A stretch of DNA of 64,000 nt from Flavobacterium fluvii (GCF_900129545.1 NZ_FQWB01000001.1:1-64000); one strand, 5' to 3'; shown: positions 46,119 to 55,294, counted from the first letter of the stretch. Made by a program: numbers and translations. Notes: a model not told the origin generated them from the letters alone.

Positions 46119-47171
46119 CTAGGTAATAGCTTTCACCACTGCTTTTGGCGCTTCTTTACGAGTTCCGTCGAATCCATCAACTCCTGAAACGGTGGTGTAT
46201 TTCATCACATATTTCTTTCCTGGATTGATGATTTGGTAGGCCGCTTGACACATTAATGTGGCTTCGTGGAATCCGCAAAGAATCAATTTCAGTTTTCCTG
46301 GATAGGTATTTACGTCACCAATGGCGAAAATTCCAGGAATATTCGTTTGATAATCCAAAGCATTGTTTACTTTGATGGCGTTTTTCTCGATTTCCAATCC
46401 CCAGTTGGCAATTGGACCTAATTTTGGCGTCAATCCAAAAAGTGGAATAAAATAATCCGTCGGAATATTTCTGTGTGCTCCTTCGATATCCACGTCAACA
46501 GATTCCAGATGCTCGGCACCATTCAAACCAACAACTTCTCCCGGAGTAATCATTTTGATTTTTCCGGCATTTTTCAATTCCTGTACTTTCTCCACTGAGT
46601 CCAAAGCACCACGGAATTCGTTTCTACGGTGAATCAAAGTCACTTCGGAAGCCACGTTGGACAAGAAAATACTCCAGTCCAAAGCCGAGTCTCCACCGCC
46701 TGATATTACGACCCTTTTATCCCTGAATTTCTCCGGGTTTTTGATGAAATATTTGATTCCCTTGTTTTCGTAAAATTCGATGTCTTCGATAAGTGGTTTT
46801 CTAGGCTCAAAACTTCCCAATCCACCTGCAATGGCAACTACCGGAGCGTGGAATCTTTTTCCTTTGTTTGAAGTAACTATAAAAGTTCCGTCTTCTTGTT
46901 TTTCTATGGTTTCGGCACGTTCTCCCAAGGTAAATCCTGGTTCGAACTGCTTGATTTGTTCCATTAAATTATCTACCAAATCACCCGCCAATACTTCAGG
47001 AAAACCTGGAATATCGTAGATTGGTTTTTTAGGGTATAATTCTGAAAGTTGTCCTCCTGCTTGTGGCAATGCGTCAAGAATATGACATTTTAATTTTAAT
47101 AATCCTGCTTCGAATACTGCAAATAGACCTGTTGGTCCGGCTCCTATTATAAGGATATCTGTTTTAATCAT
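46119..47171 (-). CDS. Ferredoxin/flavodoxin-NADP+ reductase, thioredoxin-reductase-like
   Basis: A 350-aa FAD/NAD(P) oxidoreductase. The FAD-binding GAGPTGLFAVFEAG is at the N-terminus, NAD(P)-binding VVISGGGDSALDW in the middle, and PGIFAIGDVNTYPGKLKLI near the end. The redox CxxC of thioredoxin reductase is absent, so it belongs to the TrxR-like ferredoxin-NADP reductase group. Its place after the siroheme genes suggests it supplies electrons to the sulfite reductase at 48615. That link is by context only. Confidence 0.82.
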   Translation of the reverse strand: MIKTDILIIGAGPTGLFAVFEAGLLKLKCHILDALPQAGGQLSELYPKKPIYDIPGFPEVLAGDLVDNLMEQIKQFEPGFTLGERAETIEKQEDGTFIVTSNKGKRFHAPVVAIAGGLGSFEPRKPLIEDIEFYENKGIKYFIKNPEKFRDKRVVISGGGDSALDWSIFLSNVASEVTLIHRRNEFRGALDSVEKVQELKNAGKIKMITPGEVVGLNGAEHLESVDVDIEGAHRNIPTDYFIPLFGLTPKLGPIANWGLEIEKNAIKVNNALDYQTNIPGIFAIGDVNTYPGKLKLILCGFHEATLMCQAAYQIINPGKKYVMKYTTVSGVDGFDGTRKEAPKAVVKAIT

Positions 47172-47258
47172 TTTGTTTAATTTTTCCCCAGCTCGCTCTT
47201 TGCAAAGAAAAGAGATTGAGTTGGATTCGTTGATTTTGGTTTATATATTGTATTCTGT

Positions 47259-47840
47259 TTATTCTTTGTTCTTCAACGCTTCGGTAATCTCGTTCATGCG
47301 TTGTACTTTTTCTTCGAAATTTCCTTTCAGCGTTTTTCGGTATTCATTCAGGTTTTCGACCATTTTATTGACATCCTCCGGAATTACTTCTTCGAAAAAC
47401 TCTCTTAATCGTTTGGCTGTTGTTGGCGATTTTCCATTGGTTGAAATGGCAATTTTCACGTTTCCTTTGGTCACGATTCCACCCAAATAATAATCACACA
47501 ATGGCGGCGTGTCGGCGATGTTGCAAATCAAGTATCTTTTTCGAGACAGGTCATAAACCCTTTTATTGATTTCCAAATCATCGGTGCAAGCGATGACCAT
47601 GTGCCGTTTTTTCAACATTTTTTTCTTGAACTTCGCTTGGGTCAATTTTACCGAAGGGTGTTTCTCGACCAATGCTTCCAATTCGGGCAAGAACTTTGTT
47701 GCCACTACCTCAACATTGGCATTGGGACTGGATTTCAACATAAAACTTAGTTTTTCCAAGCCCACGTTTCCACCACCCACAATGAGCACATTGATTTGGT
47801 GTAGTTTTAAAAAAACTGGATATAATTCGTTTTTCTCCAT
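47259..47840 (-). CDS. Precorrin-2 dehydrogenase / sirohydrochlorin ferrochelatase
   Basis: About 193 aa, equal to the N-terminal half of CysG (Met8p/SirC type). NAD-binding INVLIVGGGNVGLEK near the N-terminus and CNIADTPPLCDYYLGG in the middle are the family landmarks. It turns precorrin-2 into siroheme for the sulfite reductase two genes upstream. The ATG at 47840 overlaps the CobA stop (TAATG); an extra 5-codon frame upstream is unlikely to be used. Confidence 0.9.
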   Translation of the reverse strand: MEKNELYPVFLKLHQINVLIVGGGNVGLEKLSFMLKSSPNANVEVVATKFLPELEALVEKHPSVKLTQAKFKKKMLKKRHMVIACTDDLEINKRVYDLSRKRYLICNIADTPPLCDYYLGGIVTKGNVKIAISTNGKSPTTAKRLREFFEEVIPEDVNKMVENLNEYRKTLKGNFEEKVQRMNEITEALKNKE

Positions 47841-48622
47841 TATTCTCTTGCGCAAACTTTATTGAATGCCAATTCTTGGTAAAATCCTTTCAACTTGTTT
47901 CTTTCTCTAACAACTTCCCCTATCACGATAATGGCTGGCGAACTTAAATTGTTTTCCTTAACCACGTTCAAAATAGAATCTATGGTTCCAATGCCTATTT
48001 TTTCGTTTGGCATTGTGCCGTTTTGAATAATCGCAACCGGAGTTTCTCCTTTGGATTCTTTTTGAAAAAGCGACACTATCTGTTCCAATTTGCTCATTCC
48101 CATCAGAATCACGACCGTTGCCGATGATTGTGCTGCCAAGGCTACATCTTTGGACAAATTCCTGTCGGAAGTTGTTCCCGTGATGACCCAAAAACTTTCG
48201 GAAACACCTCTTTTGGTCAAAGAAATTCCTTGGTTTGCTGGAACTGCCATGGAAGAAGAAATCCCGGGAACCACAAATGTTGGAATTCCAAAACTTTCAA
48301 CGAATTCTATTTCTTCGCTTCCACGACCAAAAATAAAAGAATCACCTCCTTTTAATCTTACCAAATTCCCATAAGTGAATGCGTTGTCCACAATCAGCTG
48401 ATTGATTTGGTCTTGGGAATAGGCGTGACAGCCTTTTCTTTTACCCACAAATATTTTCAGGGATTTTTTCGGGGCGTAATCCAGTATTTCCTCATTGGCC
48501 AAAGCATCATATAAAACCACGTTCGCTTCAGCAAGTGCTTTTACCCCTTTCAGGGTAAGTAAATCTGGATCTCCAGGACCAGCACCTACTAAAGTTACTT
48601 TTGGTTTTATTGAATTATGCAT
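47840..48622 (-). CDS. cobA: Uroporphyrinogen-III C-methyltransferase (SUMT)
   Basis: A 260-aa SAM-dependent methyltransferase making precorrin-2. Landmarks are VTLVGAGPGDPDLLTLKG (N-terminal), LVRLKGGDSFIFGRGSEE and ITGTTSDR. It overlaps the sulfite reductase gene by 8 bases and overlaps the next gene through TAATG, so the three siroheme/sulfite reductase genes are translationally coupled. B12 synthesis genes are not in view; siroheme is the evident purpose. Confidence 0.92.
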   Translation of the reverse strand: MHNSIKPKVTLVGAGPGDPDLLTLKGVKALAEANVVLYDALANEEILDYAPKKSLKIFVGKRKGCHAYSQDQINQLIVDNAFTYGNLVRLKGGDSFIFGRGSEEIEFVESFGIPTFVVPGISSSMAVPANQGISLTKRGVSESFWVITGTTSDRNLSKDVALAAQSSATVVILMGMSKLEQIVSLFQKESKGETPVAIIQNGTMPNEKIGIGTIDSILNVVKENNLSSPAIIVIGEVVRERNKLKGFYQELAFNKVCARE

Positions 48623-50705
48623 TGGCTAAATCTTTTGCTCTATAGTTTTCAATATTTTCAAAAAAGGCAACACCTTCTTGAATGTATGCTTTAGCGAAAG
48701 CTTCAGAAGGCTCTTTTTTGTTGATTTGGTAAACCAAATCTTTGAAAGAAGAACTTAACTCAATTTTATTCGTTTCCACAAAAACCGTGTCGAATAAATC
48801 GATGATTCCTGCGTGAGTATTTGTTTTTTGTCCTTCGGCAAGCAATAAAGCTTTGGCTCCATTTACAAATCCTGCATAGGTCAAGTAAATAGAATCAGAC
48901 CATTTTCCCTCTTGTAGAGCTTCGTGTGAAAAAGTCAATTTGTCTTTGGCTTCAAACAATAAAGTAGCCACCAAGTCAATAACCACACCCGCACATTCTC
49001 CAACTCCAACCGCTTTCACGTAATTGTCGGCATTTCCCCAATCCACGAAGTCTTCTTCGGTCAAGTTTGTCACATCAGAAAGTGGCAACAAGAAATCATA
49101 GAAATATTTCTCTCCTTTGGCATCATAATAGTTCAAGAACGATTGTCCATTGGCATTAGCCTCGAAATCATTCAAGATATAACGCAAAGCATCAGGTCCT
49201 CTACGACTTGGAATTTTAATTACTTTATCAGAAAATCTTCCTTTTCCGTCACCCAATATTCCACCACCCAACAATACTTGAAGTGCTGGCGCTACCAATT
49301 TTCCTGAATTGATTGACATTCCCTGAAAACCAATTTCAGACATATTGTGTTGCCCACAGGCATTCATGCAACCACTTATTTTTATGGAAATTCCCGTGTT
49401 GTCGGCATATTGTGGATATTCGGTTGCCAAAACTCTTTCCAGTTCCGTGGCAATTCCTGTACTGCTTGCTATACCCAAATTACAAGTATCTGTTCCTGGG
49501 CAAGCCGTAACGTCACCTATGGTATTGTATCCTAAAGTCACAAAATCCAATTTGGCCAACTCTTGGTAGAAAAATGCCAGATTTTCTTCTTTAATATTTC
49601 GGATAACGATATTTTGTCTTAATGAAAAACGCAATTCATTGGCACCATAATTTTTAATCAAATCAGCCAATACTCTTGCTTTGTCCGTATAAAAATCTCC
49701 CAAAGAAACTTTGATACCGATAGCAACATATCCAGCTTGTTTTTGTGCAATCACATTCGATTTTTTCCAAGCTTCAAAAGCTTCAACATCATCGATTGTC
49801 ACTGATGGCACTGCCAACAAAGGTTCCGTGATTGGACCTTCAAAAGCGGCAGTTTCTATTTCGTAAGAATGAAAAGGCAACGCTTTTTTCTCTTCGTCAA
49901 CCAAGCGCAAAAACTCGTCACGACCCAAATCTTTGATCAAGAATTTCAAACGTGCTTTCAAACGTTTTGCTCTTTCACCGTGACGGTCAAAAACCCTGAT
50001 TACCCCTTCGGCAGTCGGGATAATTTGATTTACCGGCACAAATTCCGACAACAATTCGGCGTGGCTTGGTTGAGAACCTAAACCTCCACCCAACATGATT
50101 TTGAAACCTTTTTCGCCATTTACAATTTTTGGAATGAATCCTAAATCATGCAAGTAACTCAAGGCAGAATCTTTCTCGGAAGACGAGAATGATATTTTGA
50201 ACTTACGTCCCATTTCTTGACAAATTGGGTTACGCAATAAATATTGGAACAACCCGTGTGCATAAGGAGTTATATCGAATGGTTCGTCTACATCTACACC
50301 AGCCAATTCACTTCCCGTGATATTACGCACCGTGTTTCCACAAGCTTCTCTCAAAGTGATATCGTCTTTGGCCAAATCTGCCCAAAGTTCAGGTGTTCTG
50401 TCCAAACTTACATAGTGAATTTGGATATCTTGACGTGTCGTGATGTGCAAACGTCCTGTAGAATATTTGTCTGATACTTCAGTGATTCTCTTCAATTGCT
50501 CACTAGATACTTTTCCATAAGGCAATTTAATACGAATCATTTGTACGCCTTCCTGACGTTGACCGTAAATACCGCGTGCCAAACGAAGACTGCGAAAACG
50601 CTCGTCGTCAATTTGTCCGTTACGGAAAGAATAAATCTTTTTCTCTAAATCGATAATCTCTTTTTGGACAATCGGATTTTCTATTTCGTCTCTAAAACTT
50701 TGCAT
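48615..50705 (-). CDS. Siroheme sulfite reductase with C-terminal HEPN-like domain
   Basis: A 696-aa protein. Residues about 30-525 are a nitrite/sulfite reductase. The ferredoxin-like halves contain RLHITTRQDIQIHYV, and the siroheme/4Fe-4S cysteines are Cys402, Cys408, Cys446 and Cys450 (ACPGTDTC and SGCMNACGQH). Residues about 555-690 are an all-helical extension resembling HEPN domains, which is not part of ordinary CysI. It reduces sulfite to sulfide; the setting (cysNDH, siroheme genes) favours sulfite over nitrite. The helical tail may bind a partner or nucleotide; that is speculation. Confidence 0.85.
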   Translation of the reverse strand: MQSFRDEIENPIVQKEIIDLEKKIYSFRNGQIDDERFRSLRLARGIYGQRQEGVQMIRIKLPYGKVSSEQLKRITEVSDKYSTGRLHITTRQDIQIHYVSLDRTPELWADLAKDDITLREACGNTVRNITGSELAGVDVDEPFDITPYAHGLFQYLLRNPICQEMGRKFKISFSSSEKDSALSYLHDLGFIPKIVNGEKGFKIMLGGGLGSQPSHAELLSEFVPVNQIIPTAEGVIRVFDRHGERAKRLKARLKFLIKDLGRDEFLRLVDEEKKALPFHSYEIETAAFEGPITEPLLAVPSVTIDDVEAFEAWKKSNVIAQKQAGYVAIGIKVSLGDFYTDKARVLADLIKNYGANELRFSLRQNIVIRNIKEENLAFFYQELAKLDFVTLGYNTIGDVTACPGTDTCNLGIASSTGIATELERVLATEYPQYADNTGISIKISGCMNACGQHNMSEIGFQGMSINSGKLVAPALQVLLGGGILGDGKGRFSDKVIKIPSRRGPDALRYILNDFEANANGQSFLNYYDAKGEKYFYDFLLPLSDVTNLTEEDFVDWGNADNYVKAVGVGECAGVVIDLVATLLFEAKDKLTFSHEALQEGKWSDSIYLTYAGFVNGAKALLLAEGQKTNTHAGIIDLFDTVFVETNKIELSSSFKDLVYQINKKEPSEAFAKAYIQEGVAFFENIENYRAKDLANA

Positions 50706-50769
50706 CTTTTTTTAGTTTTTAGTTTATGGTTGTTGGTTTAATGATTATTAGTTGGCAGCGAACCATCAA

Positions 50770-52014
50770 CTATTTTATAAATCCAACTCCTGCAGTTGTG
50801 TTGGTTGCGGCGTCAATCAAGATAAAAGCTCCATTTGATTTGTTGTCAGTATAAGCATCAAAATAAATGGCTTTGCTCAATTTAATGGTTACTTCTCCAA
50901 TTTCGTTAATAGATAATTGCGTTGCTGGAGTAACTCCTGAATAATCTGTGGCAATCACGTTTTTCACGCTGTCAATTTTTGCCAAAACTCTATTGGTGTT
51001 GTGTTGCACAAAATATTTTGCACCAGCTACCAATTTCTTGCTGTCCATCCAACAAACCGTTGTCGTGATGTCTTTTTCTACTTTAGGAAGCTCATTTGAT
51101 TTTACAATCATGTCGCCTCTAGTCACGTTAATATCATTAGCCAATTCGATAGTGATTGAAGAACCAACGCTCGCCTCGTCAAATTGTTGGTCAAAAAAGT
51201 GGATGTTGGTCACTTTCGATTCTGTCAAAGAAGGAAGAACCGTTACCGCATCTCCAACTTTGATATTGTTTCCGTATAATTTTCCGGCATATCCTCTAAA
51301 GTCGTGGTATTCTTCCGTTTTTGGACGAATTACAGTTTGAACCGGAAAACGAGCCTGTCCATTATCGTAAACATCTTTTGACTCTAAAGCTTCCAAATGC
51401 TGAAGGATGGTTTGTCCTGTATACCAAGGCATTTTTCCCAATGATTCCACCACATTATCTCCTGTCAAAGCACTCAAAGGAATATAACTTACGTTTTGTT
51501 CTTTGTAGGCGCTTTTTGCATTCAATGCTTGAAAATCGGCTTTGATTTTGTTGTACACTTCTTCCGAATAATCAACCAAATCCATTTTGTTTACTGCAAC
51601 AATCACGTCTTTTACCCTCAATAAATTATTGATGAAAAAGTGACGGTACGTTTGCTCAATCACTCCTTTACGGGCATCGATCAAAATGATGGACACTTGT
51701 GAAGTAGAAGCTCCGGTAACCATGTTACGAGTATATTCTACGTGACCCGGAGTATCGGCAATGATGTAACTTTTTTTCGCTGTAGAAAAATAAATATGCG
51801 CAACGTCTATCGTGATTCCCTGCTCTCTTTCCGCAACCAAACCATCAGTTGCCAAAGAAAAATCCAAGTAATCGTATCCTTTTTGCTTGCTGCTTTTTTC
51901 TATTGCTTCAATTTTATCTGTAGTCAATGATTTGGTATCGTACAATAATCTTCCGATTAAAGTACTTTTTCCGTCATCTACACTTCCTGCTGTTGCTATT
52001 TTTAAAACTTCCAT
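50770..52014 (-). CDS. cysN: Sulfate adenylyltransferase large (GTPase) subunit
   Basis: About 414 aa. Translation-factor GTPase with P-loop GSVDDGKSTLIGRLLYD, DTPGHVEYTRNM and NKMDLVDYS, then EF-Tu-like beta domains. It couples GTP hydrolysis to APS formation with CysD. No APS kinase (CysC) domain is fused. I use the ATG at 52014 (MEVLKIATAG); the 31-residue upstream frame is encoded by the AT-rich repeat between cysD and cysN. Confidence 0.93.
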   Translation of the reverse strand: MEVLKIATAGSVDDGKSTLIGRLLYDTKSLTTDKIEAIEKSSKQKGYDYLDFSLATDGLVAEREQGITIDVAHIYFSTAKKSYIIADTPGHVEYTRNMVTGASTSQVSIILIDARKGVIEQTYRHFFINNLLRVKDVIVAVNKMDLVDYSEEVYNKIKADFQALNAKSAYKEQNVSYIPLSALTGDNVVESLGKMPWYTGQTILQHLEALESKDVYDNGQARFPVQTVIRPKTEEYHDFRGYAGKLYGNNIKVGDAVTVLPSLTESKVTNIHFFDQQFDEASVGSSITIELANDINVTRGDMIVKSNELPKVEKDITTTVCWMDSKKLVAGAKYFVQHNTNRVLAKIDSVKNVIATDYSGVTPATQLSINEIGEVTIKLSKAIYFDAYTDNKSNGAFILIDAATNTTAGVGFIK

Positions 52015-52017
52015 ATT

Positions 52018-52150
52018 CTGAAATTGTATATTGTAATTTATTGTATAATGTATATTGTACTTTTGTAAAATTGTATCATGTTTAAGGTACTTTGTAAATT
52101 CAATCACAAAATACAGTTTTTACATTATACAATTTTTACGTTATACAATC
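52018..52150. repeat. AT-rich dispersed repeat (AAATTGTATAATGTAT type), copy 2
   Basis: Several direct and inverted copies of AAATTGTATA/ATGTATATTGTA fill the gap between cysD and cysN. They match the repeat at 41888-41984. The ends are in inverted orientation (TTGTATAATG and CATTATACAA). Confidence 0.65.
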
Positions 52151-52152
52151 TC

Positions 52153-53055
52153 CTAAAAGTATCCTTGTTGTTTTCTTTTTTCCATTGCAGCTTCCGAACG
52201 TTTGTCGTCGATTCTGGCTCCTCTTTCTGAAATGGTAGATTGTCTGATTTCACCAACTACTTCCGCAATTGTTGCAGCATACGAATCAACCGCAGCCGTA
52301 CAACTCATGTCTCCAACTGTTCTGAAACGAACAATTCTTTCCTCAATAACCTCATCTTCTTCTTGGTAAACAAAAGGAGAATGTGACCAAATCATGCCGT
52401 CTCTCAAGAATACTTTACGTTTGTGTGAAAAGTAAATTGATGGAATTTCGATTTGTTCTTGTTCGATATAACTCCAAACATCCAATTCTGTCCAGTTTGA
52501 AATTGGGAAAACACGAACGTTTTGTCCATTTTCGATTTTTCCGTTCAATAAATCAAATAATTCAGGGCGTTGGTTTTTCTCGTCCCATTGTCCGAAATCA
52601 TCACGAACAGAGAAAATACGTTCTTTGGCTCTTGCTTTTTCCTCGTCACGACGAGCACCACCAATACAAGCATCAAATTTGAATTCTTCGATAGCATCTA
52701 AAAGTGTAGTCGTTTGCAAACTGTTTCTACTTGAATATTTACCTGATTCTTCAACAACTTTACCTGAATCGATAGCATCTTGTACATTTCTAACGATTAA
52801 TTCCAAACCTAATTCGGCAACTAATCTGTCCCTGAATTCGATAGTTTCTGGAAAATTGTGCCCTGTGTCCACGTGCAACAATGGAAAAGGAATTTTGGCT
52901 GGAAAAAATGCTTTTTGCGCCAAACGCACCAATGTAATGGAATCTTTTCCCCCAGAGAAAAGCAACACAGGCTTGTCAAATTGAGAAATTACTTCCCTGA
53001 ATATGTAAATCGCTTCGCTTTCTAAAGCATTTGTTTTTAAAACTGAACTTATCAT
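52153..53055 (-). CDS. cysD: Sulfate adenylyltransferase small subunit
   Basis: A 300-aa PP-loop ATP pyrophosphatase-type subunit. SGGKDSITLVRLAQKAF near residue 34 is the PP-loop. HVDTGHNFPETIEFRD and ARRDEEKARAKERIFS are typical of CysD, and the C-terminus ends in the MEKRKQQGYF wording conserved in the family. It binds ATP and sulfate to make APS. It precedes cysN in the operon. Confidence 0.94.
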   Translation of the reverse strand: MISSVLKTNALESEAIYIFREVISQFDKPVLLFSGGKDSITLVRLAQKAFFPAKIPFPLLHVDTGHNFPETIEFRDRLVAELGLELIVRNVQDAIDSGKVVEESGKYSSRNSLQTTTLLDAIEEFKFDACIGGARRDEEKARAKERIFSVRDDFGQWDEKNQRPELFDLLNGKIENGQNVRVFPISNWTELDVWSYIEQEQIEIPSIYFSHKRKVFLRDGMIWSHSPFVYQEEDEVIEERIVRFRTVGDMSCTAAVDSYAATIAEVVGEIRQSTISERGARIDDKRSEAAMEKRKQQGYF

Positions 53056-53121
53056 TCTTTTGGTATTTAATTATTCATTTATTTGCCATCAATCGATTCA
53101 ACAAATAAACCGTTAAACTCT

Positions 53122-53823
53122 TTATTTTTGGTGTAAACCACATTCTTTATGGCTGGATTCCCAAGACCATCTCCCCGCTCTAATATCTTCGCCCGGAGCA
53201 ATTGCCCTGGTACAAGGCGCACAACCAATACTTACAAATCCTTGTTTGTGTAAAGCATTTTGTGGCACGTTATTGTCATCAATGTATTTTTGAACTTCTT
53301 CCAATGTCCATTTCAACAATGGATTGAATTTGATGATGTCAAAATTAGCATCGTATTCAAACAAATCTAAACTATGTCTATTCTCCGATTGTTCGGCTCT
53401 CAACCCCGTAATCCAAACCGCATTTCCTTTCAAGGCTTTCGTCAACGGTACTACTTTTCGAATAAAACAACATTCTTTTCTATTCTCAACCGATTCATAA
53501 AAACTGTTTGGTCCTTTCTCCTGAAGTAATTTCTCTACCGAAGCCGCTTCTGGAAAATAAACTTTAATTTCCTTTTTATATTTTTTCACTGTCTTGTGAA
53601 AAACATCGTAAGTTTCCTGAAACAATCTGCCTGTATCCAATGTAAAAATGGTAATTGGCAAATCATTTTTTGCAATCAAAGCCGTAATCACTTGGTCTTC
53701 CTGTCCGAAAGAAGTCGAAAAAACTACTTTGTCTTTATATTCATTAGCCAAAAAAGCCAAAGTTTCCTCAATGGAGAAACCGGCTGTTTTTTCTAATAAA
53801 GTATTTACAATTGTCGCACTCAT
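53122..53823 (-). CDS. cysH: APS/PAPS reductase
   Basis: A 233-aa reductase. PP-loop-like STSFGQEDQVI (about 36-46). Paired cysteines Cys118-Cys119 and Cys201-xx-Cys204 would hold a 4Fe-4S cluster; catalytic Cys228 lies in the KECGLH tail. The presence of the cluster cysteines and the absence of cysC in this operon point to use of APS and not PAPS. It follows the TauE-family gene by 25 bases. Confidence 0.92.
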   Translation of the reverse strand: MSATIVNTLLEKTAGFSIEETLAFLANEYKDKVVFSTSFGQEDQVITALIAKNDLPITIFTLDTGRLFQETYDVFHKTVKKYKKEIKVYFPEAASVEKLLQEKGPNSFYESVENRKECCFIRKVVPLTKALKGNAVWITGLRAEQSENRHSLDLFEYDANFDIIKFNPLLKWTLEEVQKYIDDNNVPQNALHKQGFVSIGCAPCTRAIAPGEDIRAGRWSWESSHKECGLHQK

Positions 53824-53848
53824 TATTTTATTTTTTATGCCTATTCAT

Positions 53849-54769
53849 TTATAACAATCCTCCCAAATATTTAAAAACACCCAATGTTCTTAAACTCAAT
53901 ATGATAATCAATATTCCAACAAAAATCATCATTGGTTTTCTTTGAATTTTATTAACCAAATAGGCCGCAATTGGCGCTGCAATCACACCTCCCAAAATCA
54001 ATCCGATTATTACTTGCCAACCTTGAATTCCTCCAAAAATCATGAAGGTAATACCACTTGCAAATGACACTGCAAACTCGGCAGCATTCACGGAACCAAT
54101 GGTGTAACGAGGGTTTCTTCCACGTCCCAACAATGTTGAAGTAACGATTGGTCCCCAACCACCGCCGCCTACAGAATCCATAAAGCCGCCAAAGGTAGCC
54201 AGAAATCCTAGTTTTTTTGTCTTCTTTTTTGTTATATTTCTACGTAATGCCTTTGTAATAATGACAACTGCCAAGACCATCATATAAATTGCAATAAAAG
54301 GCTTTATAAAATCACCGTCTATCACATCCGCCAATAAATAAGCTCCTGTAACGGAACCTATTACTCCAGGAATCAAAAGGTTTTTCAATAATTTTTTATT
54401 AATGTTTCCAAATCTATGATGAGAAATAGCAGAAGCTCCAGTGGTAAACATCTCGGCTACGTGCACTCCCGTACTGCTTATTGCCGGCGGAATTCCATAA
54501 GCCAACAAGAAAGAGCTAGATGTCGCCCCGTATCCCATTCCCAATGTTCCATCCACTAATTGCGCAAAGATGCCTATCGCAAAAAAGATCAAAAACTCTT
54601 GATTAAAACCACCAACAAATCCGTCCCAAGTAAATTCATCGTAATGATTAAACACCAATGTAGACAATAAACCTATCAACAAAACAACGGGAATAATAAC
54701 CCACAATCTTTCTTTTAAACTCACTCCTGATTTCAAATCAACGTTATTTTCTTTCAAAACTGTATCCAT
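53849..54769 (-). CDS. TauE/SafE (TSUP) family transporter
   Basis: A 306-aa membrane protein with about 8 transmembrane helices. It has the TSUP features QLVDGTLGMGYGATSSSFLLAYG in the first half and GGFMDSVGGGGWGPIVTSTLLGRG in the second. The first gene after the likely operator at 54805-54824 and the head of the cysH-cysD-cysN-sulfite reductase group. The family exports or imports sulfur-containing anions. As no classical sulfate permease is present here, sulfate import is a reasonable inference. Confidence 0.85.
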   Translation of the reverse strand: MDTVLKENNVDLKSGVSLKERLWVIIPVVLLIGLLSTLVFNHYDEFTWDGFVGGFNQEFLIFFAIGIFAQLVDGTLGMGYGATSSSFLLAYGIPPAISSTGVHVAEMFTTGASAISHHRFGNINKKLLKNLLIPGVIGSVTGAYLLADVIDGDFIKPFIAIYMMVLAVVIITKALRRNITKKKTKKLGFLATFGGFMDSVGGGGWGPIVTSTLLGRGRNPRYTIGSVNAAEFAVSFASGITFMIFGGIQGWQVIIGLILGGVIAAPIAAYLVNKIQRKPMMIFVGILIIILSLRTLGVFKYLGGLL

Positions 54770-54794
54770 ATTTTTTTTAATGCTTTTGGTTCTG

Positions 54795-54802
54795 CAAATC
54801 TA
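54795..54802 (-). promoter_or_regulatory. -7 box of the sulfate assimilation operon
   Basis: The minus strand reads TAGATTTG (exact TAnnTTTG), 26 bases before the start codon of the TauE-family gene. It is adjacent to the inverted repeat at 54805-54824. Confidence 0.6.
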
Positions 54803-54804
54803 TT

Positions 54805-54824
54805 ACCCTATCGGTTTAGTAGGT
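54805..54824 (-). promoter_or_regulatory. Candidate operator for the neighbouring Rrf2 regulator
   Basis: The minus strand reads ACCTACTAAACCGATAGGGT. CCTA and TAGG are inverted with 9 bases between them. It occupies the spacer just upstream of the -7 box, the right place for a repressor. The Rrf2 gene lies immediately upstream at 54884. Binding is inferred. Confidence 0.5.
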
Positions 54825-54883
54825 TAGTTTGCAAAAGTAATACATATTTCTATATTACGAAATAATAATCTGAAAAATGTTTG

Positions 54884-55294
54884 TTAAAATGCGATGTCGG
54901 CGAGCGTATTATTCTCCAAAATCATCAAGGTATTGTCCCGAACTTCCATCATTAGCCTGCGAACAGCACAAATAGTTTCATCATTACAATCATCGCAAGG
55001 CTCATAAAAATTATGGCTTGCACAAGGCAGCAAGGCGATTGGCCCTTCGAGAATACGATAGACTTTTGCCATATTGATGTCTTTAGGCTCTTTGATAAGG
55101 TAGTAGCCACCGCCTTTCCCTTTTTTGGCTCCCAAAAAACCGGAATGACGCAAGAGTAATAAAATACTTTCTAAAAACTTGATCGAAATATGTTCTGCTT
55201 TTGCTATTTCAGAAATCTGCACAGGCGTTTGGTCTTCCCGGCGAGCCAAAAAGGTCAAAGCTTTAATTCCGTATTTTGTTTTTTTTGAGAGCAT
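54884..55294 (-). CDS. Rrf2-family transcriptional regulator
   Basis: A 136-aa winged-helix regulator. The N-terminal LSKKTKYGIKALTFLARRED and KAEHISIKFLESILLLLRHSGFLGAKKGKGGGYYL are the Rrf2 DNA-binding domain. The C-terminal loop has cysteines in LLPCASHNFYEPCDDCNDETIC, suited to an Fe-S cluster or a thiol sensor. Members such as CymR and IscR control cysteine or Fe-S metabolism. Next to the sulfate assimilation genes, control of that operon in response to cysteine or Fe-S status is the likely role. Confidence 0.88.
   Translation of the reverse strand: MLSKKTKYGIKALTFLARREDQTPVQISEIAKAEHISIKFLESILLLLRHSGFLGAKKGKGGGYYLIKEPKDINMAKVYRILEGPIALLPCASHNFYEPCDDCNDETICAVRRLMMEVRDNTLMILENNTLADIAF

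Noticed and set aside
45762..46187. 141-residue plus-strand frame between the metH and oxidoreductase genes
   Set aside because: It is encoded mostly by the dispersed repeats (45785-45859 and 45892-45990) and runs into the antisense of the oxidoreductase gene. It has no recognisable domain.
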